A DNA stretch of 15,467 nt, taken from assembly GCA_024690425.1 (NCBI GenBank), contig JAILCT010000140.1:1-15467 (forward strand), in the 5' to 3' direction. The notes beneath the pieces are model-generated. The model was not told the origin of the DNA, made no database searches, and worked only from the letters and a program-made list of their open reading frames with translations. Below, piece after piece: positions 1 to 8,393 of the stretch. The DNA is from Lachnospiraceae bacterium (lineage in GTDB: Bacteria > Bacillota_A > Clostridia > Lachnospirales > Lachnospiraceae). Both the position numbers and the translations under genes were made by a program. Numbering within the stretch: the stretch's first letter is position 1; every line of letters starts with the position of its first letter.

Positions 1-1
1 A

Positions 2-868
2 TATATAGTAGTGGCACAGGGGGGATCGGAGAATGCCTACACCGTGGGTAAGATAGCGTCCTTCCAGATACAGAATCTTCTGGTTGCCTATAAGGAGAGG
101 TTTGACAAGGATAACTTTATCAAGAACCTGCTCCTTGACAACCTTCTTTTGGTCGATATATACAATCGTTCACAGAAGCTGAGGATCGAGACCGATGCAC
201 GAAGAGTTGCAATAGTTGCCGAAGCGGTCAACGACAAGGAGAACAATTCCCTTGAAGCGGTAAGAGGCCTGTTTTCGGGAAGGGGCAGGGATTTTATCAC
301 GGCGGTTGATGAGAATAATATAATAGTTATCCGCGAGATGGGTTCCGGTGAGGATTACGAAGATGTTGCCAAGGCTGCCTCGCAGATATATGAGCTTTTC
401 GAAGCCAGGGGGCTTGGTAATCTTCATGTATCATACGGAACGATAGTTAATGAGATAAGGGAAGTGAGCCGATCCTACAAGGAAGCCAAGATGGCGCTTG
501 ATGTAGGCAAGATATTCTTCGACGAGAGGAATGTGATCGCATACAGCGAGCTTGGAATAGGACGTCTTATCTATCAGCTTCCGATACCGTTGTGTAAGAT
601 GTTCATCAAGGAAATATTTGACGGTAAGTCACCGGATGATTTTGATGAGGAGACGATCACTACGATCAACAAGTTCTTCGAGAACAGCCTCAATGTATCT
701 GAGACCAGCCGCCAGCTGTATATCCACAGGAATACACTTGTTTACCGCCTTGACAAGCTTCAGAAGACAACAGGCCTGGATCTTCGGGTTTTTGAAGATG
801 CCATCACCTTCAAGATCGCGCTGATGGTTGTCAAGTATATGAAATATATGGAGGATTTTGATTTCTAG
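2..868 (+). CDS. CdaR/PucR-type transcriptional regulator, 5' truncated by window edge
   Basis: This is the C-terminal part of a regulator of the CdaR/PucR (sugar-diacid/purine regulator) superfamily. The last about 65 residues are the family's helix-turn-helix: a segment with NVSETSRQLYIHRNTLVYRL followed by a KLQKTTGLDLR-type stretch and a final hydrophobic helix. The middle (about residues 65-180) fits the degenerate GGDEF-like domain found between sensor and HTH in this group. A GTG lies at 11, but the frame is open to the window edge and no ribosome binding site precedes that GTG. I therefore treat the gene as starting outside the window, with its N-terminal sensor domain missing. It ends 39 bp before ftsE on the same strand, so it may be co-transcribed with it. 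The ligand cannot be told from what is visible. The family call is firm; any role in controlling division genes is inference. Confidence 0.85.
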   Translation, partial: YIVVAQGGSENAYTVGKIASFQIQNLLVAYKERFDKDNFIKNLLLDNLLLVDIYNRSQKLRIETDARRVAIVAEAVNDKENNSLEAVRGLFSGRGRDFITAVDENNIIVIREMGSGEDYEDVAKAASQIYELFEARGLGNLHVSYGTIVNEIREVSRSYKEAKMALDVGKIFFDERNVIAYSELGIGRLIYQLPIPLCKMFIKEIFDGKSPDDFDEETITTINKFFENSLNVSETSRQLYIHRNTLVYRLDKLQKTTGLDLRVFEDAITFKIALMVVKYMKYMEDFDF

Positions 869-907
869 ATTGTAGAAATGATCAGACAGAAAGGGGAGGG
901 AATATAA

Positions 908-1597
908 ATGATCACACTGGAGAACGTCAGCAAGAGTTATACCAGCGACGGAATGCCGGCACTTAATAATGTAAGCCTGCATATCGATAAGGGAGAATTC
1001 GTATTTATAGTAGGCGATTCGGGATCGGGCAAGTCTACAATGATCAAGCTGCTGTTAAGGGAGCTTACACCCACAAGCGGAAGGATCATCGTCAATAACT
1101 TCGACCTGTCCAAGTTAAGAAGGCGCAAGATACCCAAATACAGGAGGAACATAGGAGTTGTGTTCCAGGACTTCCGCCTGCTCAAGGATCGTAATGTATA
1201 TGAGAACGTTGCATTTGCGCAGCGTGTTATTGAGGTGCCCACAAGGCAGATAAAGAAGAACGTTCCGGCCATGTTATCCCTGGTGGGACTTCCCGAGAAA
1301 TACAGGAGCAAGACAAAGGAATTATCCGGTGGTGAGCAGCAGAGAGTTGCACTTGCCAGGGCGCTTGTAAACAATCCGCCTATCCTTCTTGCGGACGAGC
1401 CGACAGGTAACCTTGATCCCAGGAATTCCTGGGAGATAATGAAGCTCCTTGAGGAGATCAACCGCAGGGGTACTACGGTCGTTGTCGTTACCCATAACAG
1501 GGAGATAGTCAATGCCATGCGTAAGCGTGTTATCACCGTCAAGAAGGGTATAATAGTCAGTGACGAGGAGAAGGGTGAGTATATAGATGAAGATTAG
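908..1597 (+). CDS. ftsE: Cell division ATP-binding protein FtsE
   Basis: FtsE is the cytoplasmic ATPase of the FtsEX complex, an ABC-type mechanotransmitter that switches on periplasmic or extracellular peptidoglycan hydrolases. The 229-residue protein has the normal family length. It shows Walker A GDSGSGKST (residues 36-44), the Q-loop region VVFQDFRLL, the signature LSGGEQQRVALARAL (from 139), Walker B ILLADEP (159-165) and an H-loop VVTHN. The GNLDP after Walker B is typical of FtsE and LolD-type ATPases, and the ftsX gene next door settles the choice. The ATG at 908 follows a GGGGAGG ribosome binding site at 893-899. The last 11 bp overlap ftsX, indicating translational coupling. Confidence 0.96.
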   Translation: MITLENVSKSYTSDGMPALNNVSLHIDKGEFVFIVGDSGSGKSTMIKLLLRELTPTSGRIIVNNFDLSKLRRRKIPKYRRNIGVVFQDFRLLKDRNVYENVAFAQRVIEVPTRQIKKNVPAMLSLVGLPEKYRSKTKELSGGEQQRVALARALVNNPPILLADEPTGNLDPRNSWEIMKLLEEINRRGTTVVVVTHNREIVNAMRKRVITVKKGIIVSDEEKGEYIDED

Positions 1598-2486
1598 TAC
1601 ATTTGTTTTCACATTTAAGCAGGGATTTAAGAACATATTCAGGAACAAGATATTCTCACTTGCCACTATAGCGACGATCGCGGCATGTATTTTCCTGTTC
1701 GGTGTCTTTTATTCGGTTGTTGAAAATGTTAGATACTCCATAGAGAAGGCGGAGACCAATGTCGCAGTCACGGTTTTCTTCGATGAAGACATTACGGACG
1801 CAAGGATACAGGAGATAGGGGATATGATACGCTCACGCCCGGAGGTTGCTTCGGTTGAGTTCGTTTCCGCTTCCGAGGCCTGGGAAGCCTTCAAGGTGGA
1901 TTATCTGGGTGAATATGCCGACGGATATGAAGGAGATAACCCTCTTGAGGGAAGTGAGAACTTCGAGATTTACTTAAGGGATGTTTCCAAACAGGGTGTA
2001 CTCGTAAGCTATCTTGAGACTGTTGAAGGCATCCGGGAGATCAACCATTCGGATGTGACAGCGAATATCCTTACCCAGTTTAACAGGCTGTTAAGCTATG
2101 TATCCCTTGGTATCATAGGTATTCTGCTGGCGGTTTCACTATTCCTTATAAGCAACACGGTTGCCATGGGTATTGCAGTCCGCCGTGAGGAGATCGGGAT
2201 CATGAAGCTTATCGGTGCAACCGATTTCGTTGTAAGGTCTCCATTCCTTATTGAAGGTATACTGCTTGGTATTATCGGAGCCGCAATACCTCTGATAGCA
2301 GTGTATTTTATCTACAACAATATAATAATATATGCTTCGCAGCAGTTTGCGATACTTAACGATCTGATGCAGTTTAAGACAGCTAAGGAGATATTCTCGG
2401 TTCTTATACCGGTTGCATTGTTCCTGGGCATAGGACTCGGTTTTCTGGGAAGTCTTATAACCGTAAGGAAGCACTTAAGGGTTTGA
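1587..2486 (+). CDS. ftsX: Cell division permease-like protein FtsX
   Basis: FtsX is the membrane partner of FtsE. It carries ATP-driven conformational change across the membrane to a hydrolase activator. The 299-residue protein has the expected topology: one N-terminal transmembrane helix (about residues 22-45), a large extracellular domain (about 46-170), then three C-terminal helices of the FtsX/MacB fold (about 172-195, 220-245, 268-292). The sequence RREEIGIMKLIGATD, between helices two and three, is the hallmark of FtsX-type permeases. The start at 1587 lies inside the end of ftsE with an AAGGGTGAG ribosome binding site just upstream. The gene is followed after 30 bp by an M23 hydrolase, its likely extracellular partner. 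Confidence 0.96.
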   Translation: MKISTFVFTFKQGFKNIFRNKIFSLATIATIAACIFLFGVFYSVVENVRYSIEKAETNVAVTVFFDEDITDARIQEIGDMIRSRPEVASVEFVSASEAWEAFKVDYLGEYADGYEGDNPLEGSENFEIYLRDVSKQGVLVSYLETVEGIREINHSDVTANILTQFNRLLSYVSLGIIGILLAVSLFLISNTVAMGIAVRREEIGIMKLIGATDFVVRSPFLIEGILLGIIGAAIPLIAVYFIYNNIIIYASQQFAILNDLMQFKTAKEIFSVLIPVALFLGIGLGFLGSLITVRKHLRV

Positions 2487-2491
2487 TCAGC

Positions 2492-2516
2492 AAGGGGAAT
2501 TGATAAGGGGAATTCA
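2492..2516 (+). repeat. Duplicated Shine-Dalgarno segment before the M23 gene
   Basis: The 10-mer AAGGGGAATT occurs twice, at 2492-2501 and 2505-2514, 13 bp apart, giving two purine-rich ribosome binding sites in tandem. Only the second (GGGG at 2507-2510) is correctly spaced, 6 nt from the ATG at 2517. It looks like a small tandem duplication in the ftsX-M23 gap. Any effect on translation is inference. Confidence 0.5.
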
Positions 2517-3743
2517 ATGAAGGGAAAAACAGGCGTAGAGAGGGCTATCGCTGTTTTTATGATTATGACGATAACGGCAGCATTATTGATGCCGTTATTT
2601 GTGCGCGCAGAGCCTTTGACAAACGATCTTATAAAGCAGAGCGAGAAGGAGAAGGAAGGCGCCGAAAAGAGCAGGGCGGCACTTAAGAAGGGGCTGACGG
2701 ATGTCAAGCAGCTCATCGCAGACCTTGAGTCGGCAAAGGGCGAGCTTGAAACCTATATAGTCAAGCTGGATGGTGACCTTACCGTCATAGAAGAGAATAT
2801 CGACATGCTGACTGAAGAGCTTGAGAAGAAGCAGGAAGAGATCGATGAGACCAGGTTAAATCTGGAAGATGCCATATGGCAGAGCCAGCAGCAGTACGGG
2901 CTGATGAAAAAGAGGATCCAGTTTGTATATGAGAAGGGCCAGAAATCAAACGTCGAGATGATACTGAATGCCACTTCATTTGCCGATTTTCTCAACCGGG
3001 CCGAATATGTGGCCCGTCTGTCTGAATATGACAGGAATATGCTTGACCGCTATGTGGAGACAACACAGAAGATAACGGACATAAAAACAGAACTTGAAAA
3101 AGAAGAGGCTGAGCTTACTGAAGCTAAAGGGGATCTTGAATCAGAGCAGGAGGCACTCGAAGAACTGATCTCACAAAAGGAGATCCAGATAAGGACATAT
3201 CAGTCAGACATTAACAATAAAGAAGCGGCAGTCAAGGAGTATGAAGCCGAGATAGCCGCACAGAATGAAATAATCAAAACACTGGAGAACAGGATCGCCG
3301 AGGAACGCAAGAGGCTTGAAGCGGAGAACAAGAAGTTAAGAAGCTACGACGGTGGAATGTTTAAGTTCCCCTGTCCGTCCTATACAAGGATATCGGATGA
3401 TTACGGAAACAGGATCCATCCGATCCTGGGAGTTGAGAAGTTCCATAACGGTGTGGACCTTGCAGCCCCCTCAGGTTCCCCCATCCTTGCCGCCTATGAC
3501 GGTGATGTGGTCGGAGCAGGTTATTCTTCGAGCATGGGCAACTATGTTATGATAGATCACGGCGACAGCCTTATAACGATCTACATGCATGCATCGCAGC
3601 TGTACGTATCAACGGGACAGAGCGTGAGCAAGGGGCAGAAGATAGCTGCCGTAGGATCTACGGGGCGAAGCACAGGACCACACCTGCATTTTTCCGTAAG
3701 AGAGAACGGCAACTATGTAAGCCCGTGGAAATATATCAAGTAA
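2517..3743 (+). CDS. Secreted coiled-coil M23 peptidase, EnvC/PcsB-like peptidoglycan hydrolase
   Basis: This is probably the FtsEX-controlled peptidoglycan hydrolase, or hydrolase activator, used in daughter-cell separation. The 408-residue protein begins with a signal peptide (hydrophobic residues 10-28, likely cleavage after VRA at 31). A long Lys/Glu-rich region follows (about 35-278) with coiled-coil character, as in EnvC and PcsB. The C-terminal LytM/M23 domain (about 282-408) is complete: metal ligands H310 and D314 (HNGVD) and H391 in the GPHLHF motif, with catalytic histidines H358 and H389. Unlike E. coli EnvC, which lacks these residues, this protein should be an active endopeptidase. 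It sits 30 bp after ftsX and 16 bp before an S41 protease gene, so it is very likely in the same operon. The family call is firm; FtsEX partnership is inferred from gene order and coiled coil. Confidence 0.93.
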   Translation: MKGKTGVERAIAVFMIMTITAALLMPLFVRAEPLTNDLIKQSEKEKEGAEKSRAALKKGLTDVKQLIADLESAKGELETYIVKLDGDLTVIEENIDMLTEELEKKQEEIDETRLNLEDAIWQSQQQYGLMKKRIQFVYEKGQKSNVEMILNATSFADFLNRAEYVARLSEYDRNMLDRYVETTQKITDIKTELEKEEAELTEAKGDLESEQEALEELISQKEIQIRTYQSDINNKEAAVKEYEAEIAAQNEIIKTLENRIAEERKRLEAENKKLRSYDGGMFKFPCPSYTRISDDYGNRIHPILGVEKFHNGVDLAAPSGSPILAAYDGDVVGAGYSSSMGNYVMIDHGDSLITIYMHASQLYVSTGQSVSKGQKIAAVGSTGRSTGPHLHFSVRENGNYVSPWKYIK

Positions 3744-3759
3744 TATCTAAGGAGCAACA

Positions 3760-5004
3760 ATGACTGACAAGGAAGAAAAGAGTCTGATAAATAAAGGCCG
3801 CCTGCAGGGCTTTGCGGTAACCTTTGCCGTAATGCTTGTTTGCATGATAGGGGCAGGACTCGTTTTTGCATTTATGATGTTCGGGGGAGGCAGCTATACA
3901 TCTTCTCTTTTGTACGGCAGGCCGTCCGATTCTGTGATAGATAAACATACGGAACAGAAGCTTGACACACTTCAGTCAATAATCGAGAAGAACTACCTGT
4001 CGGATTACAGCAAGGAAGACCTTGAGAACGGCCTGTATAAAGGGCTTATGGAAGGACTGTCCGATCCTTATTCGGTATATTACACGGAAGATGAATACAA
4101 CGAGCTGACGGAGGATTCGGAAGGAGTATTCGAAGGAATAGGTGCCTATCTTACACAGAATCCCGAGAGCAAGGTCGTAACGATAACAAGACCGATACCC
4201 GGTTCTCCGGCCGAGAAGGCAGGGCTGCTTACGGGCGATATACTGGTCGAAGTGGACCATGAGAATGTTGAAGGCGAGGACCTTAACATTACCGTAGCCA
4301 AGATAAGGGGCAAGTCAGGGACAAAGGTGAACATAGGAGTAAGGCGAGAAGGCAGGGACGGTGTCATAAGGTATGACATAGTCAGGGCCAAGGTTGAGTC
4401 GCTTACGGTTGATTCAAAGATGCTTGATAACAGCATAGGATATATTCAGATAAATGAGTTTGATGACATCACCAGCAGCCAGTTTATAAAGGCATTTGAT
4501 GAGCTTAAGCGGGAGGAGATGCAGGGGCTCATAATAGACCTTCGCGATAATCCAGGAGGCAGTGTCAAGACATGTGTTGAAATAGCTGATGAACTCCTTC
4601 CCGAAGGCATGATCGTGTATACGGAGGAGAAGGACGGGACAAGGGATGAGTATACATCATCAGGTGAGAATTATTACGACGGTCCTCTGGTGCTTCTGGT
4701 AAACGGAAACAGTGCCAGTGCCGCAGAGATTCTTACGGGAGCGGTCAAGGACTATGGAATAGGTACGATACTTGGAACAACAACTTACGGTAAGGGTATT
4801 GTCCAGAGGATACTTCCCTTAGGCGACGGAACCGGAGTCAAGCTTACGATAGCCAATTATTTCACTCCGAACGGCGAGAACATCCACGGCGTGGGTATAG
4901 AACCTGATGAGGTACTGGAACTGGATGTTGATGCTTATCTTGATGAGGGCACGGACAACCAGCTTGACAGGGCCGTGGAGATCATAGAGAGCAAGCTTAA
5001 GTAA
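3760..5004 (+). CDS. S41 family C-terminal processing peptidase (CtpA/CtpB-like)
   Basis: This is a membrane-anchored serine protease of the carboxyl-terminal processing family. The 414-residue protein has one N-terminal transmembrane helix (about 17-42), a helical region, a PDZ domain (about 120-210, containing IPGSPAEKAGLLTGDIL) and the S41 catalytic domain. The Ser-Lys dyad can be placed: S320 in GNSASAAEI and K345 in TTYGKG. These are 25 residues apart, the same spacing as S309/K334 in Bacillus CtpB. An oxyanion-type motif DLRDNPGG precedes them. The ATG at 3760 follows GGAG at 3751-3754. S41 proteases next to ftsEX are common in Clostridia. Its substrate is unknown; processing or turnover of the M23 hydrolase just upstream is a reasonable guess. 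Confidence 0.94.
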   Translation: MTDKEEKSLINKGRLQGFAVTFAVMLVCMIGAGLVFAFMMFGGGSYTSSLLYGRPSDSVIDKHTEQKLDTLQSIIEKNYLSDYSKEDLENGLYKGLMEGLSDPYSVYYTEDEYNELTEDSEGVFEGIGAYLTQNPESKVVTITRPIPGSPAEKAGLLTGDILVEVDHENVEGEDLNITVAKIRGKSGTKVNIGVRREGRDGVIRYDIVRAKVESLTVDSKMLDNSIGYIQINEFDDITSSQFIKAFDELKREEMQGLIIDLRDNPGGSVKTCVEIADELLPEGMIVYTEEKDGTRDEYTSSGENYYDGPLVLLVNGNSASAAEILTGAVKDYGIGTILGTTTYGKGIVQRILPLGDGTGVKLTIANYFTPNGENIHGVGIEPDEVLELDVDAYLDEGTDNQLDRAVEIIESKLK

Positions 5005-5036
5005 CTGATAACCCCTGAACAAACAGGAGCTGACTT

Positions 5037-6653
5037 ATGGACAAAGGAAACAGAAAAGAGGGACGGGTAGGCTCTCCGAGCTATTCGATGGGAAAGCTGT
5101 ATGTTTATGAACGCAAAACATATCGTCCTCCTCACGTACCTGCAGAGGATCCGAATGCCGAGCTTAAGAGGTATGATAAGGCAAGACAGGAAGCGATAGA
5201 CAGCTTGAGTATCGCATATGAGAGGACCAATGAAAGTGTCGGAGCCCAGAATGCGGAGATATTTAAGGCTCATATCATGATACTTAAGGATGAGGAATAC
5301 AATGCCCGCGTCATCAAGAACATCCTTACCGACCGTAAGAATGCGGAATGGGCTGTAAGTGAGGCGAGCAGGTATTTCTATGAGATGTTTGCCTCGATAG
5401 ATGATGAGAATGTAAGCGCCAAGGCCATGGACATAAAGGACGTGACCAATAAGCTGATAAGGCTGCTTACCGGAACAGATAATTCACCCGACATAAAGGA
5501 ACCGGTGATCCTGGCTTCCCCCTATCTGACACCATCCGAACTTGTCCAGATAAAGCGTGAGAACTTAAAGGGACTGGTCCTGCTTGAGGGATCGATGTAT
5601 TCCCATGTTGTAATACTTGCAAGAACAGTGGGGATTCCGGTTGTTCTTGGTGTATATATGCCGGAGAGCCTTAACGGACATGAGGCGATCCTTGATGGTG
5701 TGAACGGTCAGGTGTTTACGGATCCGGACCCGGACCTTAAGGAGAAGTACAGCCGGCTTATAGAGGAAGAAGCCCGTGCGGATTCCGAACTTCGCAAATA
5801 CATCGGAGTCGACACGGTTACCAGCTTCGGAAGGAAGGTCACCCTCCTTGCGAACATAGCAGGCATTGATGATGCAGAGTATGCGCTGGAATGTGATTCT
5901 GAAGGTATAGGACTGGTAAGGACCGAGTTCATGTTCCTTGACAGGGACACCCTTCCGACAGAGGAAGAACATTTCAGGGCCTACAGGGAGATAGTTGAGG
6001 TATGTGCAGGGAAGAGTGTTGTGTTCAGGACACTGGACCTTGGAGCCGATAAGGGAGGAGCTCTTTTAAACCTTAAGGAAGAAGAGAATCCCGCACTCGG
6101 TAAGAGGGGCATACGTGTGTGCCTTACCAACAAGGACGTTTTCATAGCCCAGCTTAAGGGAATACTAAGGGCTGCGGAATACGGAGATGTGTCCATCATG
6201 TATCCCATGATCACATCGGGCGGTGAGATACTGAGGATCAACCACATGATGGATATCGCCATGGAGGAGCTTGACAATGAGGGAGTTCCTTACGGCACGG
6301 TAAGACAGGGAATAATGATAGAGACGCCGGCTGCCGTGATGATCTCGGATGAACTTGCGGCCATGGTTGACTTCTTCTCCATAGGTACCAATGATCTGAC
6401 CCAGTTCACGCTGGCACTTGACAGGCAGAACAGGGAGCTGGCCCAATTCTACAATCCCATGCATGAAGCAGTCATGAGGATGATCCGGCTGACGGTCGAC
6501 AATGCACACGAAGAAGGGATACCGGTTACCGTATGCGGAGAACTGGCCGGTGATCCGGATGCAATAAAGCGTCTTGTCGATATGGGCGTGGATGCATTGT
6601 CCGTCTCACCCAAGTTACTGCTCAAGGTAAGAAAAGAAATCTGTGAAATGTGA
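5037..6653 (+). CDS. ptsI: Phosphoenolpyruvate-protein phosphotransferase (PTS enzyme I), divergent form
   Basis: Enzyme I takes the phosphoryl group from phosphoenolpyruvate and passes it to HPr to start PTS sugar uptake. The 538-residue protein has the N-terminal HPr-binding helical region, the swivelling phospho-His domain and the C-terminal PEP-binding barrel. The active histidine is H190. PEP-binding motifs are present (GIGLVRTEFMFLDRD, RTLDLGADKGG, ALGKRGIR, MIETPAAV, DFFSIGTNDLTQF), as is the catalytic cysteine C500 in VCGELAGD. Deviations from the usual family: the phospho-His motif reads EGSMYSH where GGRTSH is typical, GWRAIR is GKRGIR, GGDK is GADK, and the C terminus is about 35 residues shorter. 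No ptsH or EII gene lies in the window. It is 32 bp after the S41 gene and 35 bp before pgi. It could be the main enzyme I or a paralogue. Confidence 0.9.
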   Translation: MDKGNRKEGRVGSPSYSMGKLYVYERKTYRPPHVPAEDPNAELKRYDKARQEAIDSLSIAYERTNESVGAQNAEIFKAHIMILKDEEYNARVIKNILTDRKNAEWAVSEASRYFYEMFASIDDENVSAKAMDIKDVTNKLIRLLTGTDNSPDIKEPVILASPYLTPSELVQIKRENLKGLVLLEGSMYSHVVILARTVGIPVVLGVYMPESLNGHEAILDGVNGQVFTDPDPDLKEKYSRLIEEEARADSELRKYIGVDTVTSFGRKVTLLANIAGIDDAEYALECDSEGIGLVRTEFMFLDRDTLPTEEEHFRAYREIVEVCAGKSVVFRTLDLGADKGGALLNLKEEENPALGKRGIRVCLTNKDVFIAQLKGILRAAEYGDVSIMYPMITSGGEILRINHMMDIAMEELDNEGVPYGTVRQGIMIETPAAVMISDELAAMVDFFSIGTNDLTQFTLALDRQNRELAQFYNPMHEAVMRMIRLTVDNAHEEGIPVTVCGELAGDPDAIKRLVDMGVDALSVSPKLLLKVRKEICEM

Positions 6654-6688
6654 TAAATAAATCAATATTAAGAACGGAGGAAAGAAAT

Positions 6689-8269
6689 ATGGTTTCATGG
6701 AAAAATCTGGATACGCTCGATGCATATAAGAAGCTCGAAGGGCTTAAGAAGGTATCCGTAAAGGAAGAAATGACAGGCGATAAGGGAGCGGGAAGAGTCA
6801 GGGATTATACGGTTCCCATGGCCTGCGGCATGGATTTTAATTTTGCGGCCAAGGCTGTTGATGATGATATCCTTAAGGGCCTTGCCGAGCTTGCAAAGGA
6901 AGCACAGCTGACCGATAAGTTTAAGGCTCTCTATAACGGAGAGGTAATAAATACAGGCGAGAAGAGGCTTGTTCTCCACCAGCTCACCCGTGGCCAGCTG
7001 GGTGACGATGTTGTGTGCGAGGGCGTTAACAAGCGTGATTTTTATCTTGAGCAGCAGAAGAGGATAGCTGATTTTGCAGCCAAGGTACATAACGGAACGA
7101 TAGCAAACGAGAAGGGTGAGAAGTTCACTACTGTCGTTCAGATAGGTATCGGCGGATCGGATCTGGGTCCGAGGGCCATCTACCTTGCCCTTGAGAACTG
7201 GGCTAAGAAAACCGGCAACTTCAAGCTCGAAGCCAGGTTCATAAGCAATGTTGACCCGGATGATGCGGCAGCCGTGCTTGCAGGTGTAGATGTTGCCCAT
7301 TCACTCTTTGTACTTGTGTCAAAGTCAGGCACGACGCTTGAGACACTTACCAACGAATCTTTCGTTAAGGACGCGCTTAAGAAGGCAGGTCTTGATGCAA
7401 GTAAGCATATGGTTGCGGTAACCTCCCAGACATCACCTCTTGCAGGCAACAGTGATTACCTTGACGCCTTCTTCATGGATGACTATATCGGAGGCCGCTT
7501 CTCATCATGTTCGGCAGTAGGCGGAGCGATCCTCTCGATCTCATTCGGAGCGGATGTGTTCGCTAAGTTCTTGGAGGGAGCAGCAGCCGAGGATAAGCTT
7601 GCAGCGAATGAAGACATACTTAAGAATCCCGCAATGCTTGATGCCCTTATCGGGGTATATGAGAGGAACGTACTGGGATATGACTGTACTGCAGTGCTTC
7701 CTTATTCACAGGCGCTTTCAAGGTTCCCCGCACACTTACAGCAGGCAGATATGGAGTCAAACGGTAAGTCCGTTAACCGCTTCGGGGAACCTCTTAATTA
7801 CAAGACAGGACCCGTGATCTTCGGTGAACCCGGAACCAACGGACAGCATTCCTTCTATCAGTTGCTTCATCAGGGAACGGATATCATCCCGCTTCAGTTC
7901 ATCGGATTTAAGAACAGCCAGATCGGAACAGATGTGGATATCCAGGGTTCGACCAGCCAGCAGAAGCTGTGCGCAAATGTTGCGGCACAGATCGTTGCGT
8001 TTGCATGCGGCAAGGATGATGAGAACAATAACAAGAAGTTCGAAGGCAACCGCCCTTCAAGCATAATCATCGGTGATAAGCTGACACCCGAATCAATGGG
8101 TGCGCTCCTGTCACACTTCGAGAACAAGATAATGTTCCAGGGCTTCTTATGGAATGTCAACAGCTTCGACCAGGAGGGCGTTCAGCTGGGTAAGGTACTG
8201 GCAAAGAAGGTTCTCGCACACGAAACGGACGGAGCCCTCAAGGTTTACAGCGACCTGTTCAACATCTGA
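6689..8269 (+). CDS. pgi: Glucose-6-phosphate isomerase
   Basis: This enzyme interconverts glucose-6-phosphate and fructose-6-phosphate in glycolysis and gluconeogenesis, in the cytoplasm. I chose the ATG at 6689 because GGAGG at 6676-6680 is ideally spaced; an in-frame GTG at 6650 overlaps the end of ptsI and has no ribosome binding site. The resulting 526-residue protein belongs to the long (E. coli/animal-like) class. It shows the phosphosugar-binding motifs IGIGGSDLGPRA and LVSKSGTTLETLTNE. The catalytic residues align with rabbit E357, H388 and K518: E356 in MESNGK, H387 in GEPGTNGQH and K502 in QLGK. It follows ptsI by 35 bp, so PEP-dependent sugar phosphorylation and the next glycolytic step could be expressed together. 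A large stem-loop lies downstream. Confidence 0.96.
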   Translation: MVSWKNLDTLDAYKKLEGLKKVSVKEEMTGDKGAGRVRDYTVPMACGMDFNFAAKAVDDDILKGLAELAKEAQLTDKFKALYNGEVINTGEKRLVLHQLTRGQLGDDVVCEGVNKRDFYLEQQKRIADFAAKVHNGTIANEKGEKFTTVVQIGIGGSDLGPRAIYLALENWAKKTGNFKLEARFISNVDPDDAAAVLAGVDVAHSLFVLVSKSGTTLETLTNESFVKDALKKAGLDASKHMVAVTSQTSPLAGNSDYLDAFFMDDYIGGRFSSCSAVGGAILSISFGADVFAKFLEGAAAEDKLAANEDILKNPAMLDALIGVYERNVLGYDCTAVLPYSQALSRFPAHLQQADMESNGKSVNRFGEPLNYKTGPVIFGEPGTNGQHSFYQLLHQGTDIIPLQFIGFKNSQIGTDVDIQGSTSQQKLCANVAAQIVAFACGKDDENNNKKFEGNRPSSIIIGDKLTPESMGALLSHFENKIMFQGFLWNVNSFDQEGVQLGKVLAKKVLAHETDGALKVYSDLFNI

Positions 8270-8274
8270 TATTT

Positions 8275-8304
8275 CTTACATAATATCATAGCTCTATGCA
8301 TAAT
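8275..8304 (+). promoter_or_regulatory. Possible promoter for the cytidylate-kinase-like/TRAP operon
   Basis: A -35-like CTTACA (8275-8280) and a -10-like CATAAT (8299-8304) are 18 bp apart in the first AT-rich gap after pgi. Matches are 4/6 and 5/6, so this is weak. If real, transcription would start near 8311 and the stem-loop at 8307-8356 would lie in the 5' leader rather than act only as a terminator. Confidence 0.2.
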
Positions 8305-8306
8305 AA

Positions 8307-8356
8307 GGATACCCGCAGGATCAATAGCTTTTAGGCGTTTATCCGTGCGGGTATCC
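8307..8356 (+). terminator. Stem-loop after pgi, possible terminator or leader structure
   Basis: GGATACCCGCA (8307-8317) pairs perfectly with TGCGGGTATCC (8346-8356). After a one-base bulge the stem continues as GGAT (8318-8321) with ATCC (8341-8344), leaving a 19-base loop. The following bases (gtgattttaaat) hold only a short T run that starts a few bases late. It may terminate the ptsI-pgi transcript weakly or act as a 3'-end stabiliser or processing structure. Confidence 0.55.
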
Positions 8357-8393
8357 GTGATTTTAAATATTTACGCATTAGAAGGGAGAGACA

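Noticed and set aside
6650..6688. In-frame GTG at 6650 as the pgi start, overlapping the ptsI stop
   Set aside because: It has no ribosome binding site and adds a 13-residue leader unlike the family; the ATG at 6689 has GGAGG at ideal spacing.
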